A stretch of 64,000 nucleotides of DNA from Pseudoips prasinana (GCA_951640165.1 OX621260.1:15084001-15148000); one strand, 5' to 3'; counted from the first letter of the stretch, positions 23,459 to 32,553 are shown. Made by a program: numbers and translations. Notes: generated by a model not told the origin, from the letters alone.

Positions 23459-24892
23459 TTAGTCTCCTTCCTCTTCGGATCCCTCCATCTCTTCACAGGT
23501 TAGGGTGTCCCCATCCAGTCTGAGTCCATCCAAGTCACTGAGGCCGCCCATAGAGGTGGCTGGTGAAAGTATGCCCTCTGACTCTCGGTATACCTCAGTG
23601 TTGGCGGACCCTTTCTGGCTGGAGCCACCCGCCTCGCTCGTGATGGGGTCTTTATGGGACGACGTCGTCGCTTTATTTGGGGCCTCGATATTGTCAGCCC
23701 CAGCCTCCTTTTCCTTTCTCTCCCCGTCGTCCAGGAGCTTAAAGTGGCTGTCTCCGAGCCCTGTGTGCAGCTTGTAACCTGCCGCCTTTATTTGCTCTGC
23801 CGATGCTTTGTCCATCAAGACTATTCGTCGAGTGTACATTGCCTCGACAGCTGCGTGTACCACCTTCCATTCTTCGGTTCGAAGAGTCGGGTTCAGGCGT
23901 TGCGTCATCTTAATCAGACGCTCCGAGGTGACGCTACTCACAGTTTTAGACCTCCATGCCATTCTAATTGGTTTTGGAAGGTCTTTAGCGTCAATTACTT
24001 TAAGCTCAGTTCCGTCAATTGTCTTACCATTGACGGTCTTGAGCCATTGCACTGCATCGGGTCCGTCACATATGATGTGGACAGCCCCAGCGATCATGTT
24101 CCCTACGGAGAACCGCGGCGCAGGGTCAGGTGTTTCCTCTAACATGTCCCACAACAGGACTTTTAGAGGATCCAGGATTTTTGGGTCCAGCTTCCCTTCC
24201 GGATAGTTGGCACTTACTACCACCATGCGGGTCCCAGTTAGAGCGTCCTTGTATGACCCCTGGGTTTTTGCCCTCTTAGGTACGTTGTGCGTAGCCGGGT
24301 TTTCATCGCTAAACTCCCTTTCTCTCTTGAGAGGTCCTCCTGATGGAGTTCCCCCATGCGTCGCATCCTGCCTTCCTATGGCTCTTCGTCACTTTTGAGC
24401 GCCACTGAGCCTCTTTTTTCCCTTTAGCACGCCCTCTGGTTCCGGTCGCTCGAAGGTTGTCCCGCTGACAGAGCCGCCCGCCGATGTACCCGGTATGGGT
24501 GACATCCGGAGTGGTTCTCTCTGCCTGCTGGAGCCTCCTGCGCCCAGTCCCGTGGGGTTTGCGCTCTGGGTCAGATGTACGGGTTTGCCAGTAACATCCA
24601 CCGGCCGCCCAGTGACGTCCAGCCGCTGGAGTCGAGTCCCCTTACCGGGTTTCTCGGTTCCAGCAGCAGGGGCCTGCCCGGGTACGCTAGTGTCCGTCAC
24701 GGCTTCCCTTTTCTTTTCTTTGTTTGATGTCCCAGCCCTCAGGGGCAGGACATCGCGTGACTCCACCTTTTGGGTGGGCTTTTTGTTGTCAGCAGTTTTG
24801 TTTATATTATTATCCATAATATAAGCGGATAGAGTCTTCACCAGACCTGACTCCCCACCCTCCATCGAGCCCTCAACTGGGGATGCTCTCAA
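23459..24892 (-). pseudogene. LINE ORF1 (gag-like, DUF4780-type) with one in-frame stop
   Basis: Reads from 24892 to 23459 in one phase, broken once by TGA at 24391-24389. The N-terminal part is low-complexity (Pro/Gly/Thr-rich: TGRPVDVTGKPVHL); the part after the stop has QGSYKDALTGTRMVVVSAN, DPAPRFSVGNMIAGAVHIIC and PDAVQWLKTVNGKTI, which I recognise as the DUF4780 domain found in insect LINE ORF1 proteins, then an acidic tail (CEEMEGSEEEGD). About 478 codons. It binds element RNA in active LINEs. ORF2 should follow leftward but the gap and an unrelated LINE end intervene. A single nonsense change suggests recent decay, an allele or an error. Confidence 0.75.
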
Positions 24893-25935
24893 GCACCAGG
24901 GTTATCAGGTTGGTATAGTGCCGAGCCAGAAAAAGAGGAAAGAGAAAATAATATACATAAATATATAAGAATATATAATATATTATAAATAAATAAGTGG
25001 GTTTTCTCCTTTCTCCTTCTCTAGCAACACGCGGGTTAGTCTGGGCGATTTACGAGTCCGCAGCATGCGCCCCGCTGGGCACCTAAACTACAGCGCCCAG
25101 GGGTCGCTCACCCGACTGCAAACCCACCCAGACCCGACACTCACCTGACGGCCGTCAGACCGGACGTCGGCAGCCGATTGATCGTGGTTGGTTAGACCCC
25201 GACCTCCCGTGTCGGTAGAAATCCGGACCAAAGAGGCGTGTTGCTCGGGGGAAGTAACTTACCCGACTCCCCCTTCACTCAACCCCCAGGACTCCTTCAT
25301 CCTACCTTACGGGTCCCCGCGCACGGCACAAACACGCGGGTGGTCATTAACAGCCGACTATTGCTGTCATTTCTGCAATAGAAGGCCCGCCGAGACATGA
25401 CCACGAGTCCCGGCAGCGGAGGGGATAGGAAGTGGGGATTAATATAATGAAGGTTAACGGAAAAAGGGGTACGTCTGGTGTTTTCAGTTTGTGGCTGCAT
25501 CCACCGCTGGGGAGCAGGGGATGCAATCACGTAACAGGCAGCAACCACGTGAAGGATTATACACCAGGCTTGTCTTGGGGATCTTAACGACTGTTGCGCT
25601 CTCCCCCAAAACCATTCGCCAACTTAGTTGATCGGACAGATAACTAAGTTAGAGCTAGGTCTCAGCCCACATCAGCAGTGAACTAGACCACACTCCGCCC
25701 CCATCGGGGTAGAAATGCGCCGTAACCGTTTTTGTGATGTCGCATTGATCATTGACGGTTCACGTTTCCAGAAAGAAATCTGGCATTTATTTTGGTCAAG
25801 GAATCTGCATTGCCATCCGGTGCGGCGGCGTGGCCATACTACCAGCCTTCTGGGCACGTTCCCCGACGACGGAGTTTGAAAGAATGATGCGGAGGACTGT
25901 TTGAAGCCATTTAGATAGAATAGACAATAAAAGGA
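24893..25935 (-). repeat. GC-rich 5' UTR of the same LINE
   Basis: Clearly GC-richer than the surroundings and free of other repeats; lies directly upstream (minus strand) of the LINE ORF1. Frames 25188-25400, 25297-25548 and 25672-25857 have no protein character. The 5' end of the element is near 25880-25935. Confidence 0.55.
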
Positions 25936-26139
25936 ATACCCCTTTATTGCACCACAAAATACATTATTACAATAAGAGCATAACAGGACCCCTGTTATGC
26001 GACTATGACAAGAGAAACAACCGTTGGGGGGACAAGGACAAAGTAAAGGACATATTTTATTTATTTATTTTTGTTTTAAACTATAAATTAGGTAAATTAC
26101 ATTTATGGCGGCCTATAAGAATAATAACAAATATGTTGC

Positions 26140-26360
26140 ACAATTACTAACATACTGCCATCTGATCCCATACTAGGCAGAGTCATGGCAACCAGATAAC
26201 TGATAAACATTTCTTAATACATACATAGTATAGATAAATTACACCCAGACATGGAACAAATAATTGTGATCATCGCAAAAAGATTTGTCCTGGGTGAGAA
26301 TCGAACCCACGTCCTCTGGCTTAGCAGTCAGGGTCACTAACCACTAGACTAATAGGCTAA
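26140..26360 (-). repeat. SINE family S4, near full-length
   Basis: AACATACTGCCATCTGATCC, ACACCCAGACATGGAACAAA and, in complement, GGTTCGATTCTCACCCAGGA. Confidence 0.7.
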
Positions 26361-26751
26361 TCAAACTACCTCTACTGCCTCCAATTTCCGCACGTTTAAA
26401 AGAAAATCCCTTTAAAAAAAAATCCTCGCACGAAGACAAAATTTGTTCCCAACCTCCATTGTATTTTTCCTTAATGTTTTTGTAAGATGTGTTTTGGCAT
26501 TTATTCACGCGTTAACAAACGTACCAATATCTTTGTATCAGCCTATTGGTTTCTCAACAGACAGATTAGGTACTCGTGTATACTTTGCGTTGTTTGTTTT
26601 GAGTTTCTCGAGAGAATGGAAAACGGCGGGCTTCACTTGAACCAGATGTTGTTCTACTTGTTTGTTCATGAAATAGAGTAGGTAATTGATATTTCAAGAG
26701 GAAATCCTTGCGATATTTATTTTGTACCAAGTTTCTTCTTCTTATTTATCT

Positions 26752-26900
26752 TATGGGCAGTGGTTACCCTGGTATCGGAGTTGTTAAAGCCGCCCAATCT
26801 GCCTGTGACATGGGTTATCGACTGTTGTCTAATAACAACGATCGGGATCAATAGTTTAATCTGTCCTCCGAAGCACGAAGATGCTCAGGAACTTAAACTC
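26752..26900 (+). repeat. Interspersed repeat I
   Basis: GCAGTGGTTACCCTGGTATC and GTTGTTAAAGCCGCCCAATC match the copies at 16430 and 48318. Confidence 0.7.
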
Positions 26901-26929
26901 TTTAATCGTCCAAATTAATAATTAACTGG

Positions 26930-27070
26930 TTCGCTGGTCATAAGAAAAGAAAAAGAGGTAGACCACTTAGAAGATGGGTGGACGACATTAAAGCCGTAGT
27001 AGGAGGCACATGGACGACAGCTGCTTACGATAGAATGGCGAAAGTTGGAGGAGGCCTTTGTCAATAATGG
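26930..27070 (+). pseudogene. LINE reverse transcriptase 3' fragment
   Basis: The + strand encodes KRKRGRPLRRWVDDIKA followed by GGTWTTAAYDRMAKV, the characteristic C-terminal tail of RTE-type LINE ORFs (usually ...W...EAF), ending in a frameshifted GGGLCQ and stop. No upstream RT domain here. Confidence 0.7.
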
Positions 27071-27540
27071 CATACAGAACAGACAGAGTTGCAAAATAGT
27101 TAAGTTAGATATGTTGAAGTACAATATATAAATAAAAGTGTTAGTTATAGAAAATTAAGACACATACTGTTATTGAAATACTGTCTGAAATACATGCTAT
27201 GCTGACCGTATGCTTTGGTGATTAAGGACCGATGATTGCTACCGGCCGTGAGTTCCTCACACCAAGTAGGTAACTTTTATAATTTAATTTTACACGCATA
27301 GGTGCTTACTTAGCAAAACATGCTTGTACTGTTTAAACATTTATAACACCTTTATTTACCACGTTTTGGGCAAATAATGTTATCTTATCTTATGTAGGTA
27401 ATGTCTCATTGATGGCGTACGTAGGTATGTTTCCAAAACGAGAAAACTTCATTGTGTTAGATCCTCAAGTCAGTGTTAATTATAGTACTTAGGTAGTCAT
27501 AGCATTCAGTATTTTGCCATGCATATTCTAAAATAAGGTT

Positions 27541-27780
27541 TAATAGTATCATCATCATCATGTCAGCCAAAGTACGTCCACTGCCAGACAAGAGCCTCCC
27601 CAAAGAATGGGGGGATATGCCATAATCGCCACGCTTGGCAGACGGGTTGGCGATCGCAGTTTGATGGTCATAGTTCACAGAAAAACGCTGCTGCCCATTC
27701 TCTGGTATTCCCTCGGTCGATTTCTACGCCCCCCACGCGATGAGATGGCGTGATGATATTCTATGCCGTCACCACTCAGC
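27541..27780 (+). repeat. Interspersed repeat (LINE 3'-end type)
   Basis: GTCAGCCAAAGTACGTCCAC, GGATATGCCATAATCGCCAC and the GATGATATTCTATGCCGTCA end; copies at 19749-19870 with 20215-20285, and inverted at 47730-47940. Confidence 0.65.
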
Positions 27781-27914
27781 AAAAGAATATTGATGAGAAA
27801 TACCTACTTCAACTGCGAGAAAGCACAACTCATAAATATGTATCACTTTTGTTGTTCTCAGTATACCTCTTAGTGTTTACAATTAAATTCCACCCTATTA
27901 CGTGCGAGGGGCGC

Positions 27915-28250
27915 GAGTAGTATATTATTGGGCATTCTATACCACTATCGGCAAGTTGCTCGGCGAGTGCGCCTCGCTGCCGATAGTGGTATAGAATGCC
28001 CAATAATTGATAATCGACTCGCCTTTCCACTCGACCGATAAACTCGACCGAGACAGTACATTTTGCTGCGTACTTGATGAGCAACGATGATCATCCATCA
28101 ACTCTCCGTTTACTTACTCTCTAGTGTATAACTGTATACAACCAATGATCATGCGAGTTTGCTATCGCTCTGAAGGGTGGTACAGAATGCTTAGTAATGA
28201 ACAATCCACTCGATCAATGACCAGTAACGCAAAAGAGGTTGTGGTAAGTT
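27915..28250 (+). repeat. Left terminal inverted repeat of the Polinton
   Basis: The outer 93 bases (27915-28007) are identical to the reverse complement of the right tip. Further in (28008-28250) similarity to the right repeat continues but is broken by gaps: the stretch at 28008-28120 aligns with the right repeat after skipping blocks present only on the right. Copies of a CGAGT/ACTCG motif recur. The outermost part is a foldback (separate entry). The inner boundary is approximate. Confidence 0.85.
27924..28007. repeat. Left terminal hairpin (29-bp arms, 26-base centre)
   Basis: 27924-27952 and 27979-28007 are perfect inverted copies of each other (ATTATTGGGCATTC... and its complement). 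The 26-base centre (27953-27978) holds further short self-complementary parts: CTCGGCGAG, and GCGAG...CTCGC. The same unit is present in inverted orientation at the right end. The layout (long outer stem with small inner arms) resembles parvovirus hairpin telomeres; that comparison is inference. Confidence 0.9.
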
Positions 28251-28308
28251 TATAAATGTTAACGTACTATATACATTCACTCATTTTTAATCGGTTCATT
28301 TCCAACAG
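28244..28308 (+). other. Possible short 5'-UTR intron before the ATPase gene
   Basis: A GTAAGT donor at 28244 and a TTCCAACAG acceptor ending at 28308 lie just upstream of the ATPase start codon (28314). A TATA-like TTATAAATG (about 28251) and TACTATATAC (about 28265) lie inside it, so this may instead be the promoter region. RNA data would be needed to choose. Confidence 0.25.
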
Positions 28309-28313
28309 TAATC

Positions 28314-29000
28314 ATGAAATTTGTAAAACAACCGCAATCGCTGCATGTTGATACAGTCTGCGATGATATTTGTAAGACTAGTTTTCGTCATGGGGAATTA
28401 TTACCTAACTCAGTACGATGTATCATTTGTGGTCCATCTAATTGTGGAAAAACCAATTTATTAATTGGCCTTCTTATACACGAAAATGGATTAAGATTTG
28501 AAAATGTTTATGTTTATTCAAAAACTCTGCACCAACCTAAGTACATTTTCTTAGAAAGAGTTTTGCAACGGGTTCCCGGTATTTCCCTCCAGAAATATCA
28601 GGGAAATGAGGAAGTACTAAGCGTTCAGGACGCAAAACCCAACTCCGTGATTATTTTTGATGATGTTGCTTGTGAAAATCAAAATAACATGCGTGATTAT
28701 TTTGCAATGGGAAGACACAAATGCATAGATTGTTTTTATCTGAACCAAACATATAGTAAAATCCCCAAGCAGTTAGTAAGAGATAATGCGAACTTAATCA
28801 TACTTTTTAAACAAGATGAAATTAATTTACGGCATATTTATGAAGAACATGTCAACACTGATATGACATGGATTGAATTTCGTGAAATGTGTTCGAAAAT
28901 ATGGAGTGAACCTTTCAATTATGTAGTGATTAATAAGGATTGCTCCAAAAATAAAGGATGTTATAGAAATAAATTTGACACTTTTGTTGTCTTTGATTAA
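28314..29000 (+). CDS. FtsK/A32-type DNA-packaging ATPase
   Basis: Role: P-loop ATPase expected to pump the viral genome into preformed capsids, as the A32/FtsK-HerA packaging ATPases of Polintons, adintoviruses and large DNA viruses do. Seen: 228 residues; Walker A GPSNCGKT at 40-47; Walker B with a hydrophobic strand ending in DD at 116-117; a sensor-like segment YLNQTYSKIP near 142-151 followed by an RDNAN segment; the basic, Cys-rich C-terminus is complete. Length and motif order fit the Polinton ATPase family. First gene inside the left terminal repeat, reading inward; the start is the first Met of the frame. Likely transcribed from the AT-rich region at 28249-28275. No defect is visible. 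Confidence 0.9.
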   Translation: MKFVKQPQSLHVDTVCDDICKTSFRHGELLPNSVRCIICGPSNCGKTNLLIGLLIHENGLRFENVYVYSKTLHQPKYIFLERVLQRVPGISLQKYQGNEEVLSVQDAKPNSVIIFDDVACENQNNMRDYFAMGRHKCIDCFYLNQTYSKIPKQLVRDNANLIILFKQDEINLRHIYEEHVNTDMTWIEFREMCSKIWSEPFNYVVINKDCSKNKGCYRNKFDTFVVFD

Positions 29001-29083
29001 AAATATTTATATTTAAGAGTGTTACCCTCGCGATATTATTATTCTTCAGACATCGCTTAATCAATCACGAACTTTTTGTTACT

Positions 29084-29986
29084 ATGGAAAAATCACTGAA
29101 AAGACAAATTGTTGAGGCTGCAGATGCTGTTAAGAAGAAGGTGCGAAAGATGAGAGATGCTGAGCTTAACAATCAGCAAGTACTGGAATCAGTTTTCAAG
29201 CCGGTAACAGAACCACTCAACCAAATTGCTAATGTCAGTAAGCAGGCTTGTGTTCCGCATAATATAGAAAATGAAGAAACCGAAGTTCCGTTTATCGATA
29301 AAACTTTGCAAAAAGAACCCACAATTAGTAAAGGAACCAATGATAATAACGACAATGAAGACGAATATGAATCTGATATCGAAAGTGACTCTTCGTACAA
29401 ATCATTAGTTGAAAACAACCAAGGTATTGATTCATCATCCTGGTCACTGTCCTCAGAAGCTCTGACCGATATTCCGTTTGGTGTCAGAAAAGAGGGCGGA
29501 AAATTGATGTTAGGTTCTGCTCGTATAACGATCAGTGATGAGTATATCATCGTAGCTGGACGCAAATACCGAAATACGCCTGGTTTAAAACAGTTGCTGT
29601 TGAAAAAGAATGTCGATTTAAGCTTGGTTACAGAGAGTGATATGAAACATTATAAGTCGATGCTACTTGACACAAACGCACATCGACGGGACTATGAGCC
29701 CAGTAAACCAATCAAAAGTAATAAAGGACAAAAATATTTGCAAATTATTAAGCCTCTATTCCAACTACGAAGTACAATTCAGGACCACCAAACGAAAGGA
29801 AAAGGACTACCCTTTACAAAAATGTGGAAGAAAAATGTTGATTTTGTTTATTGGGACGATCCAAATGAATTGGTAGATAGGTTAAAATTACTAATTGCAT
29901 CTCGAGATGCTGGTAACACAGGATTAGATAATGAAATTATATCTATCATTGAAGAATTGCGTGAAAGTAAAGTTATAAATAAATAA
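29084..29986 (+). CDS. DUF8207-like Polinton protein of unknown function
   Basis: 300 residues. Residues 1-80 are charged and possibly helical; about 85-125 is an acidic, Ser-rich, low-complexity stretch; about 130-200 is a compact domain with FGVRKEGGKLMLG and GRKYRNTPGLKQLL. The G-x-x-Y-x-x-TPGL signature matches what I know as DUF8207, found repeatedly in insect Polinton and adintovirus-like loci. The C-terminal third is basic. Function is unknown; its position between the ATPase and the integrase suggests a virion or DNA-associated role (inference). An AT-rich TATA-like run (about 29004-29016) lies 70-80 bases upstream of the ATG, suggesting its own promoter. The frame is intact, and AATAAA overlaps the stop region near 29983. 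Confidence 0.75.
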   Translation: MEKSLKRQIVEAADAVKKKVRKMRDAELNNQQVLESVFKPVTEPLNQIANVSKQACVPHNIENEETEVPFIDKTLQKEPTISKGTNDNNDNEDEYESDIESDSSYKSLVENNQGIDSSSWSLSSEALTDIPFGVRKEGGKLMLGSARITISDEYIIVAGRKYRNTPGLKQLLLKKNVDLSLVTESDMKHYKSMLLDTNAHRRDYEPSKPIKSNKGQKYLQIIKPLFQLRSTIQDHQTKGKGLPFTKMWKKNVDFVYWDDPNELVDRLKLLIASRDAGNTGLDNEIISIIEELRESKVINK

Positions 29987-30042
29987 ATATTTTAAAATGT
30001 GTTTATTTTATTATCAGCTTCTCGATACAATACACCTTAAAT

Positions 30043-30477
30043 ATGAACGTAGACAAATTCGGACACTACATTCACAAAAGAATGCGTTTATCAGAGTTAT
30101 TTGAGTTTAATGAGAACGCATTGTTAAAATTAGAAAACGGAGATTTTGATTTAAAAACATCAAGATTAAGAGGAGTCCGATCTCCAGTAGAAGCAGGCGA
30201 TGCTGTGAACAAGGATTATGTAGATCGATTGAATGCTAACATGTTAAAAGAATTAAATAACCTGACCGTGAACAAGGATTACGTAGATCGATTGAATGCT
30301 AATATGTTAAAAGAATTTAATAACATGATTGGTTCATTGCGCTCTCAAATCATAAAAGACACAAAGGACACAGTTCAGGCTACTTTAAAAGCAAAGATAC
30401 CTGAGATTTCAACTCATTTGGAAGATAAGTTTTATACCCAAGCAGAGGTAGATAAATTACTACAAAAAACTCCGTAA
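30043..30477 (+). CDS. Small fibre-like protein with 21-residue tandem repeat
   Basis: 144 residues. Residues 55-96 are two nearly identical 21-residue units, each starting VNKDYVDRLNANMLKE, encoded by a 63-base direct repeat (30205-30267 and 30268-30330). The xAVNKDYVD pattern resembles motifs of trimeric phage and viral fibre shafts; the C-terminus is predicted helical and charged. A role as a surface fibre or spike, or a coiled-coil adaptor, is inference. The stop codon overlaps the integrase start as TAATG (30475-30479), so the two are probably translated from one mRNA. A TATA-like TATTTTAAAA lies about 50 bases upstream of the ATG. Confidence 0.6.
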   Translation: MNVDKFGHYIHKRMRLSELFEFNENALLKLENGDFDLKTSRLRGVRSPVEAGDAVNKDYVDRLNANMLKELNNLTVNKDYVDRLNANMLKEFNNMIGSLRSQIIKDTKDTVQATLKAKIPEISTHLEDKFYTQAEVDKLLQKTP

Positions 30478-31412
30478 TGGCAAAACAGCAAATTGTTAAT
30501 GAAATACATAAAGCAGCACGAAGAAATTTCGTTAGACGTCCTGTCATTCTAAAGGGGATCGATGACTTGTGGCAAGCTGATCTGATGGACATGCAAAATC
30601 TAAGAAAATATAATAAAGGTCATAATTACATTTTAGTGGTGATTGACTGCTTCTCAAAGTACGCTTGGGCAGAGCCATTAAAATCAAAAAATAAACTTGA
30701 TGTTACTCATGCATTTAAACGAATACTGATTAACAGCAATCGCAAACCGGTTAATTTACAAACTGATATGGGAACAGAATTTTATAACAACTCATTTCAA
30801 ACGCTTATGAAGACTTACAATGTTAACCATTACTCAACGTTTTCTACTAAAAAAGCTTCGATCGTAGAGCGACTGATTAAAACTCTTAAAAATAAAATAT
30901 ATAAATATTTTAGTCTGAACGGAAACTATATGTGGTTAGGTATACCGTTAGAGGTTACGTTAAAGATATATAACAACACAAAACATCGTACCATTAAATT
31001 TAAACCAATTGAAGTAAATAAATCTTGCGAGTCTGTTATAAAAGAAAATATTAAAAAAGCCTTAAATCATGTAACCGTCCGTAGAAAACCTAAGTTCAAA
31101 GTAGGTGACTTTGTTCGTATCAGTAAATACAAACACCATTTTGAAAAAGGTTATACACCTAATTGGTCAACTGAAATATTTACTATAAAAAAAATTAATC
31201 ATACCATACCAGTAACATATCATATACAAGATCAGCGAAAGCAAGCCATAATGGGAACATTTTACGAGCAAGAACTTCAGAAATCTTACTATCCTGGTAT
31301 TTATTTGATAGAAAGGGTTTTAAAAAGAAAAGGATCAAAAATGTTTGTGAAATGGTTGGGTCTAAACAACGAAGAAAATAGTTGGATCGAGAAAACTGCA
31401 ATAGTGGATTAA
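30477..31412 (+). CDS. Retroviral-type (DDE) integrase with C-terminal chromodomain
   Basis: Role: inserts the linear element DNA into host chromosomes. Seen: 311 residues; RNase H-fold integrase core with WQADLMDM (D35), LQTDMGTEFY (D97) and IVERLIKTLK (E131) as the catalytic triad; a basic linker with RRKPKFKVGDFVRISK typical of the integrase C-terminal barrel (about 200-240); and a chromodomain at about 272-311 (YLIERVLKRKG...FVKWLGL...SWIEK). The chromodomain, known in Polinton and chromovirus integrases, may steer insertion to marked chromatin. The N-terminal zinc-binding HHCC domain is absent or very short. The start overlaps the previous stop (TAATG). Frame intact. Confidence 0.9.
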   Translation: MAKQQIVNEIHKAARRNFVRRPVILKGIDDLWQADLMDMQNLRKYNKGHNYILVVIDCFSKYAWAEPLKSKNKLDVTHAFKRILINSNRKPVNLQTDMGTEFYNNSFQTLMKTYNVNHYSTFSTKKASIVERLIKTLKNKIYKYFSLNGNYMWLGIPLEVTLKIYNNTKHRTIKFKPIEVNKSCESVIKENIKKALNHVTVRRKPKFKVGDFVRISKYKHHFEKGYTPNWSTEIFTIKKINHTIPVTYHIQDQRKQAIMGTFYEQELQKSYYPGIYLIERVLKRKGSKMFVKWLGLNNEENSWIEKTAIVD

Positions 31413-31465
31413 AATAATTATATAACGATTACTTTTGCATCATTTCTCTCATTACACATTAGACA

Positions 31466-32194
31466 ATGCAAGGAGGTGAACTTGTTAATACCTTAATTAA
31501 TAATCTACCGTTCGAACTTCATTTACCCGGCTACAATTATTGCGGTCCCGGAACTAAATTGCAGAAACGTTTATTACGAGGTGACCGAGGTGTAAATAAG
31601 CTAGACGAAGCTTGTATGCATCACGACATTGCATATGCAGACCATACAGACTTACCCAATCGCCACAAAGCTGATTTGCAACTACTAAATATGGCTAAAC
31701 AAAGACTTAAATCGAGCGATGCTGGGAAAGGTGAAAAACTTAGTTCATGGTTAGTGAGCAAAGTTATGAAAGCCAAACTGAAATCTGGTTCTGGCATTAA
31801 AACGTTTAAAAGTTTCGTGTCAAAAATAAAAGCAAAAATAAAGAAACTGAATCCAAAGGACAGTAAAGCTTTAATTAACGCTGCTTACTCAGCAGCAAAA
31901 AAAATAATCCCATGCATTCAGAAAATTCGAGTGCCGCGAGTGATACCCTTACCAAAGACTGGAGGTATTCTACCTTTAATCCCAATTTTTGCGGGTTTAT
32001 CAGCTTTAGGAACTTTAGCTGGTGGTGCGGCTGGTATTGCAAAAACTGTTAACGATTACAAAGCAGGTCAGCAAAATTTGCGAGAAACACAACGACATAA
32101 TAAGGCTATGGAGTCTTTAAAGTTAGGTCAGGGCTTGTACATTAAGTCACATAAAAATGGTAATGGTTTATTCATTAAGTCTTCAAAAAACTGA
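31466..32194 (+). CDS. Phospholipase A2-like virion protein (parvovirus VP1-type PLA2 domain)
   Basis: 242 residues. An N-terminal PLA2-like domain carries the calcium-loop segment YNYCGPGTKL (23-32) and the catalytic-type ACMHHDIAYA (H53, D54). Such domains in parvovirus capsids and adintoviruses are linked to membrane passage during entry. The middle (about 90-160) is Lys-rich; the C-terminal third has a Gly/Ala-rich hydrophobic segment (about 172-195) suited to membrane contact, then two related short motifs, GQGLYIKS and GNGLFIKS. The frame ends at TGA 32192-32194 immediately after a slippery heptamer (separate entry), with the protease frame continuing downstream in -1. TATA-like ATTATATAA lies about 45 bases upstream of the ATG. 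Confidence 0.85.
   Translation: MQGGELVNTLINNLPFELHLPGYNYCGPGTKLQKRLLRGDRGVNKLDEACMHHDIAYADHTDLPNRHKADLQLLNMAKQRLKSSDAGKGEKLSSWLVSKVMKAKLKSGSGIKTFKSFVSKIKAKIKKLNPKDSKALINAAYSAAKKIIPCIQKIRVPRVIPLPKTGGILPLIPIFAGLSALGTLAGGAAGIAKTVNDYKAGQQNLRETQRHNKAMESLKLGQGLYIKSHKNGNGLFIKSSKN
32185..32194 (+). promoter_or_regulatory. Candidate -1 ribosomal frameshift site A_AAA_AAC before TGA
   Basis: In the reading phase of the PLA2-like gene the bases 32185-32191 read A AAA AAC, a canonical retrovirus/coronavirus-type slippery heptamer, followed directly by the TGA stop. Sliding back one base enters the frame of the protease, which is open from 32179 and shows conserved-looking residues (PLTNIDI, YARNIPHFRG) before its first ATG. 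No obvious strong downstream stem was found by eye. Confidence 0.5.
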
Positions 32195-32277
32195 AAAATA
32201 AGCTACCTAATCGTCCTCTCACTAATATAGACATCCAAAGGTATGCACGCAACATCCCTCACTTTCGAGGAGTATAC

Positions 32278-32553
32278 ATGAAGGATCAGTTACCAAGGAC
32301 GCCAAAACGGGTTGAATGTGGTGTTGTTAACTTGGCCGACTCTAAGAACGAAGGCACGCATTGGGTAGCTTATGTAAAAGTATGCAATTATTGTGAATAT
32401 TTTGATAGCTTTGGAGATTTAAAACCTCCAATGGAATTAATGCGATATTTTAAGAATTGTAATGTTTTTTATAATTATACAAGATATCAGAAATTCAACA
32501 CTGTAAATTGTGGACACTTATGTTTAGAATATCTATGGAATTTTTGGAAATAA
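32278..32553 (+). CDS. Adenain-like cysteine protease (N-terminus encoded upstream without an ATG)
   Basis: Role: maturation protease that cleaves capsid precursors, related to adenovirus protease (adenain, C5/Ulp1 fold). Seen: counted from the first in-frame ATG there are 91 residues with H28 (EGTHWVAY), D43 (EYFDSFGD) and C78 (NCGHLC) as the His-Asp-Cys triad; Polinton proteases are usually somewhat longer. The frame is open further upstream to 32179, and the untaken part (32194-32277) encodes residues that look like the usual N-terminal part of the family, but it has no ATG. The annotated ATG is therefore probably internal; the true product may arise by -1 frameshifting from the PLA2-like gene, by non-AUG initiation, or the start may have been lost. 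Confidence 0.8.
   Translation: MKDQLPRTPKRVECGVVNLADSKNEGTHWVAYVKVCNYCEYFDSFGDLKPPMELMRYFKNCNVFYNYTRYQKFNTVNCGHLCLEYLWNFWK

Noticed and set aside
23126..23503. Open frames of about 85-111 codons
   Set aside because: They run through the 200-N gap and have no meaning.
23505..24206. Plus-strand frames of 90-162 codons
   Set aside because: Antisense shadows of the LINE ORF1 on the minus strand.
27909..27920. Possible target duplication of the Polinton
   Set aside because: GGGCGC on the left and AAGTGC on the right share only scattered bases.
27830..28084. 84-codon minus frame at the Polinton left tip
   Set aside because: It crosses the element boundary and the hairpin; no protein character.
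29173..29565. 130-codon minus frame opposite the DUF8207-like gene
   Set aside because: Shadow of the acidic/Ser-rich region on the + strand; no start signal or motif.
31466..32194. Adenain cleavage-like site (LAGG-A) in the Gly/Ala segment of the PLA2-like protein
   Set aside because: The short pattern fits the adenovirus consensus loosely but is expected by chance in a Gly/Ala-rich stretch; not supported enough to list.
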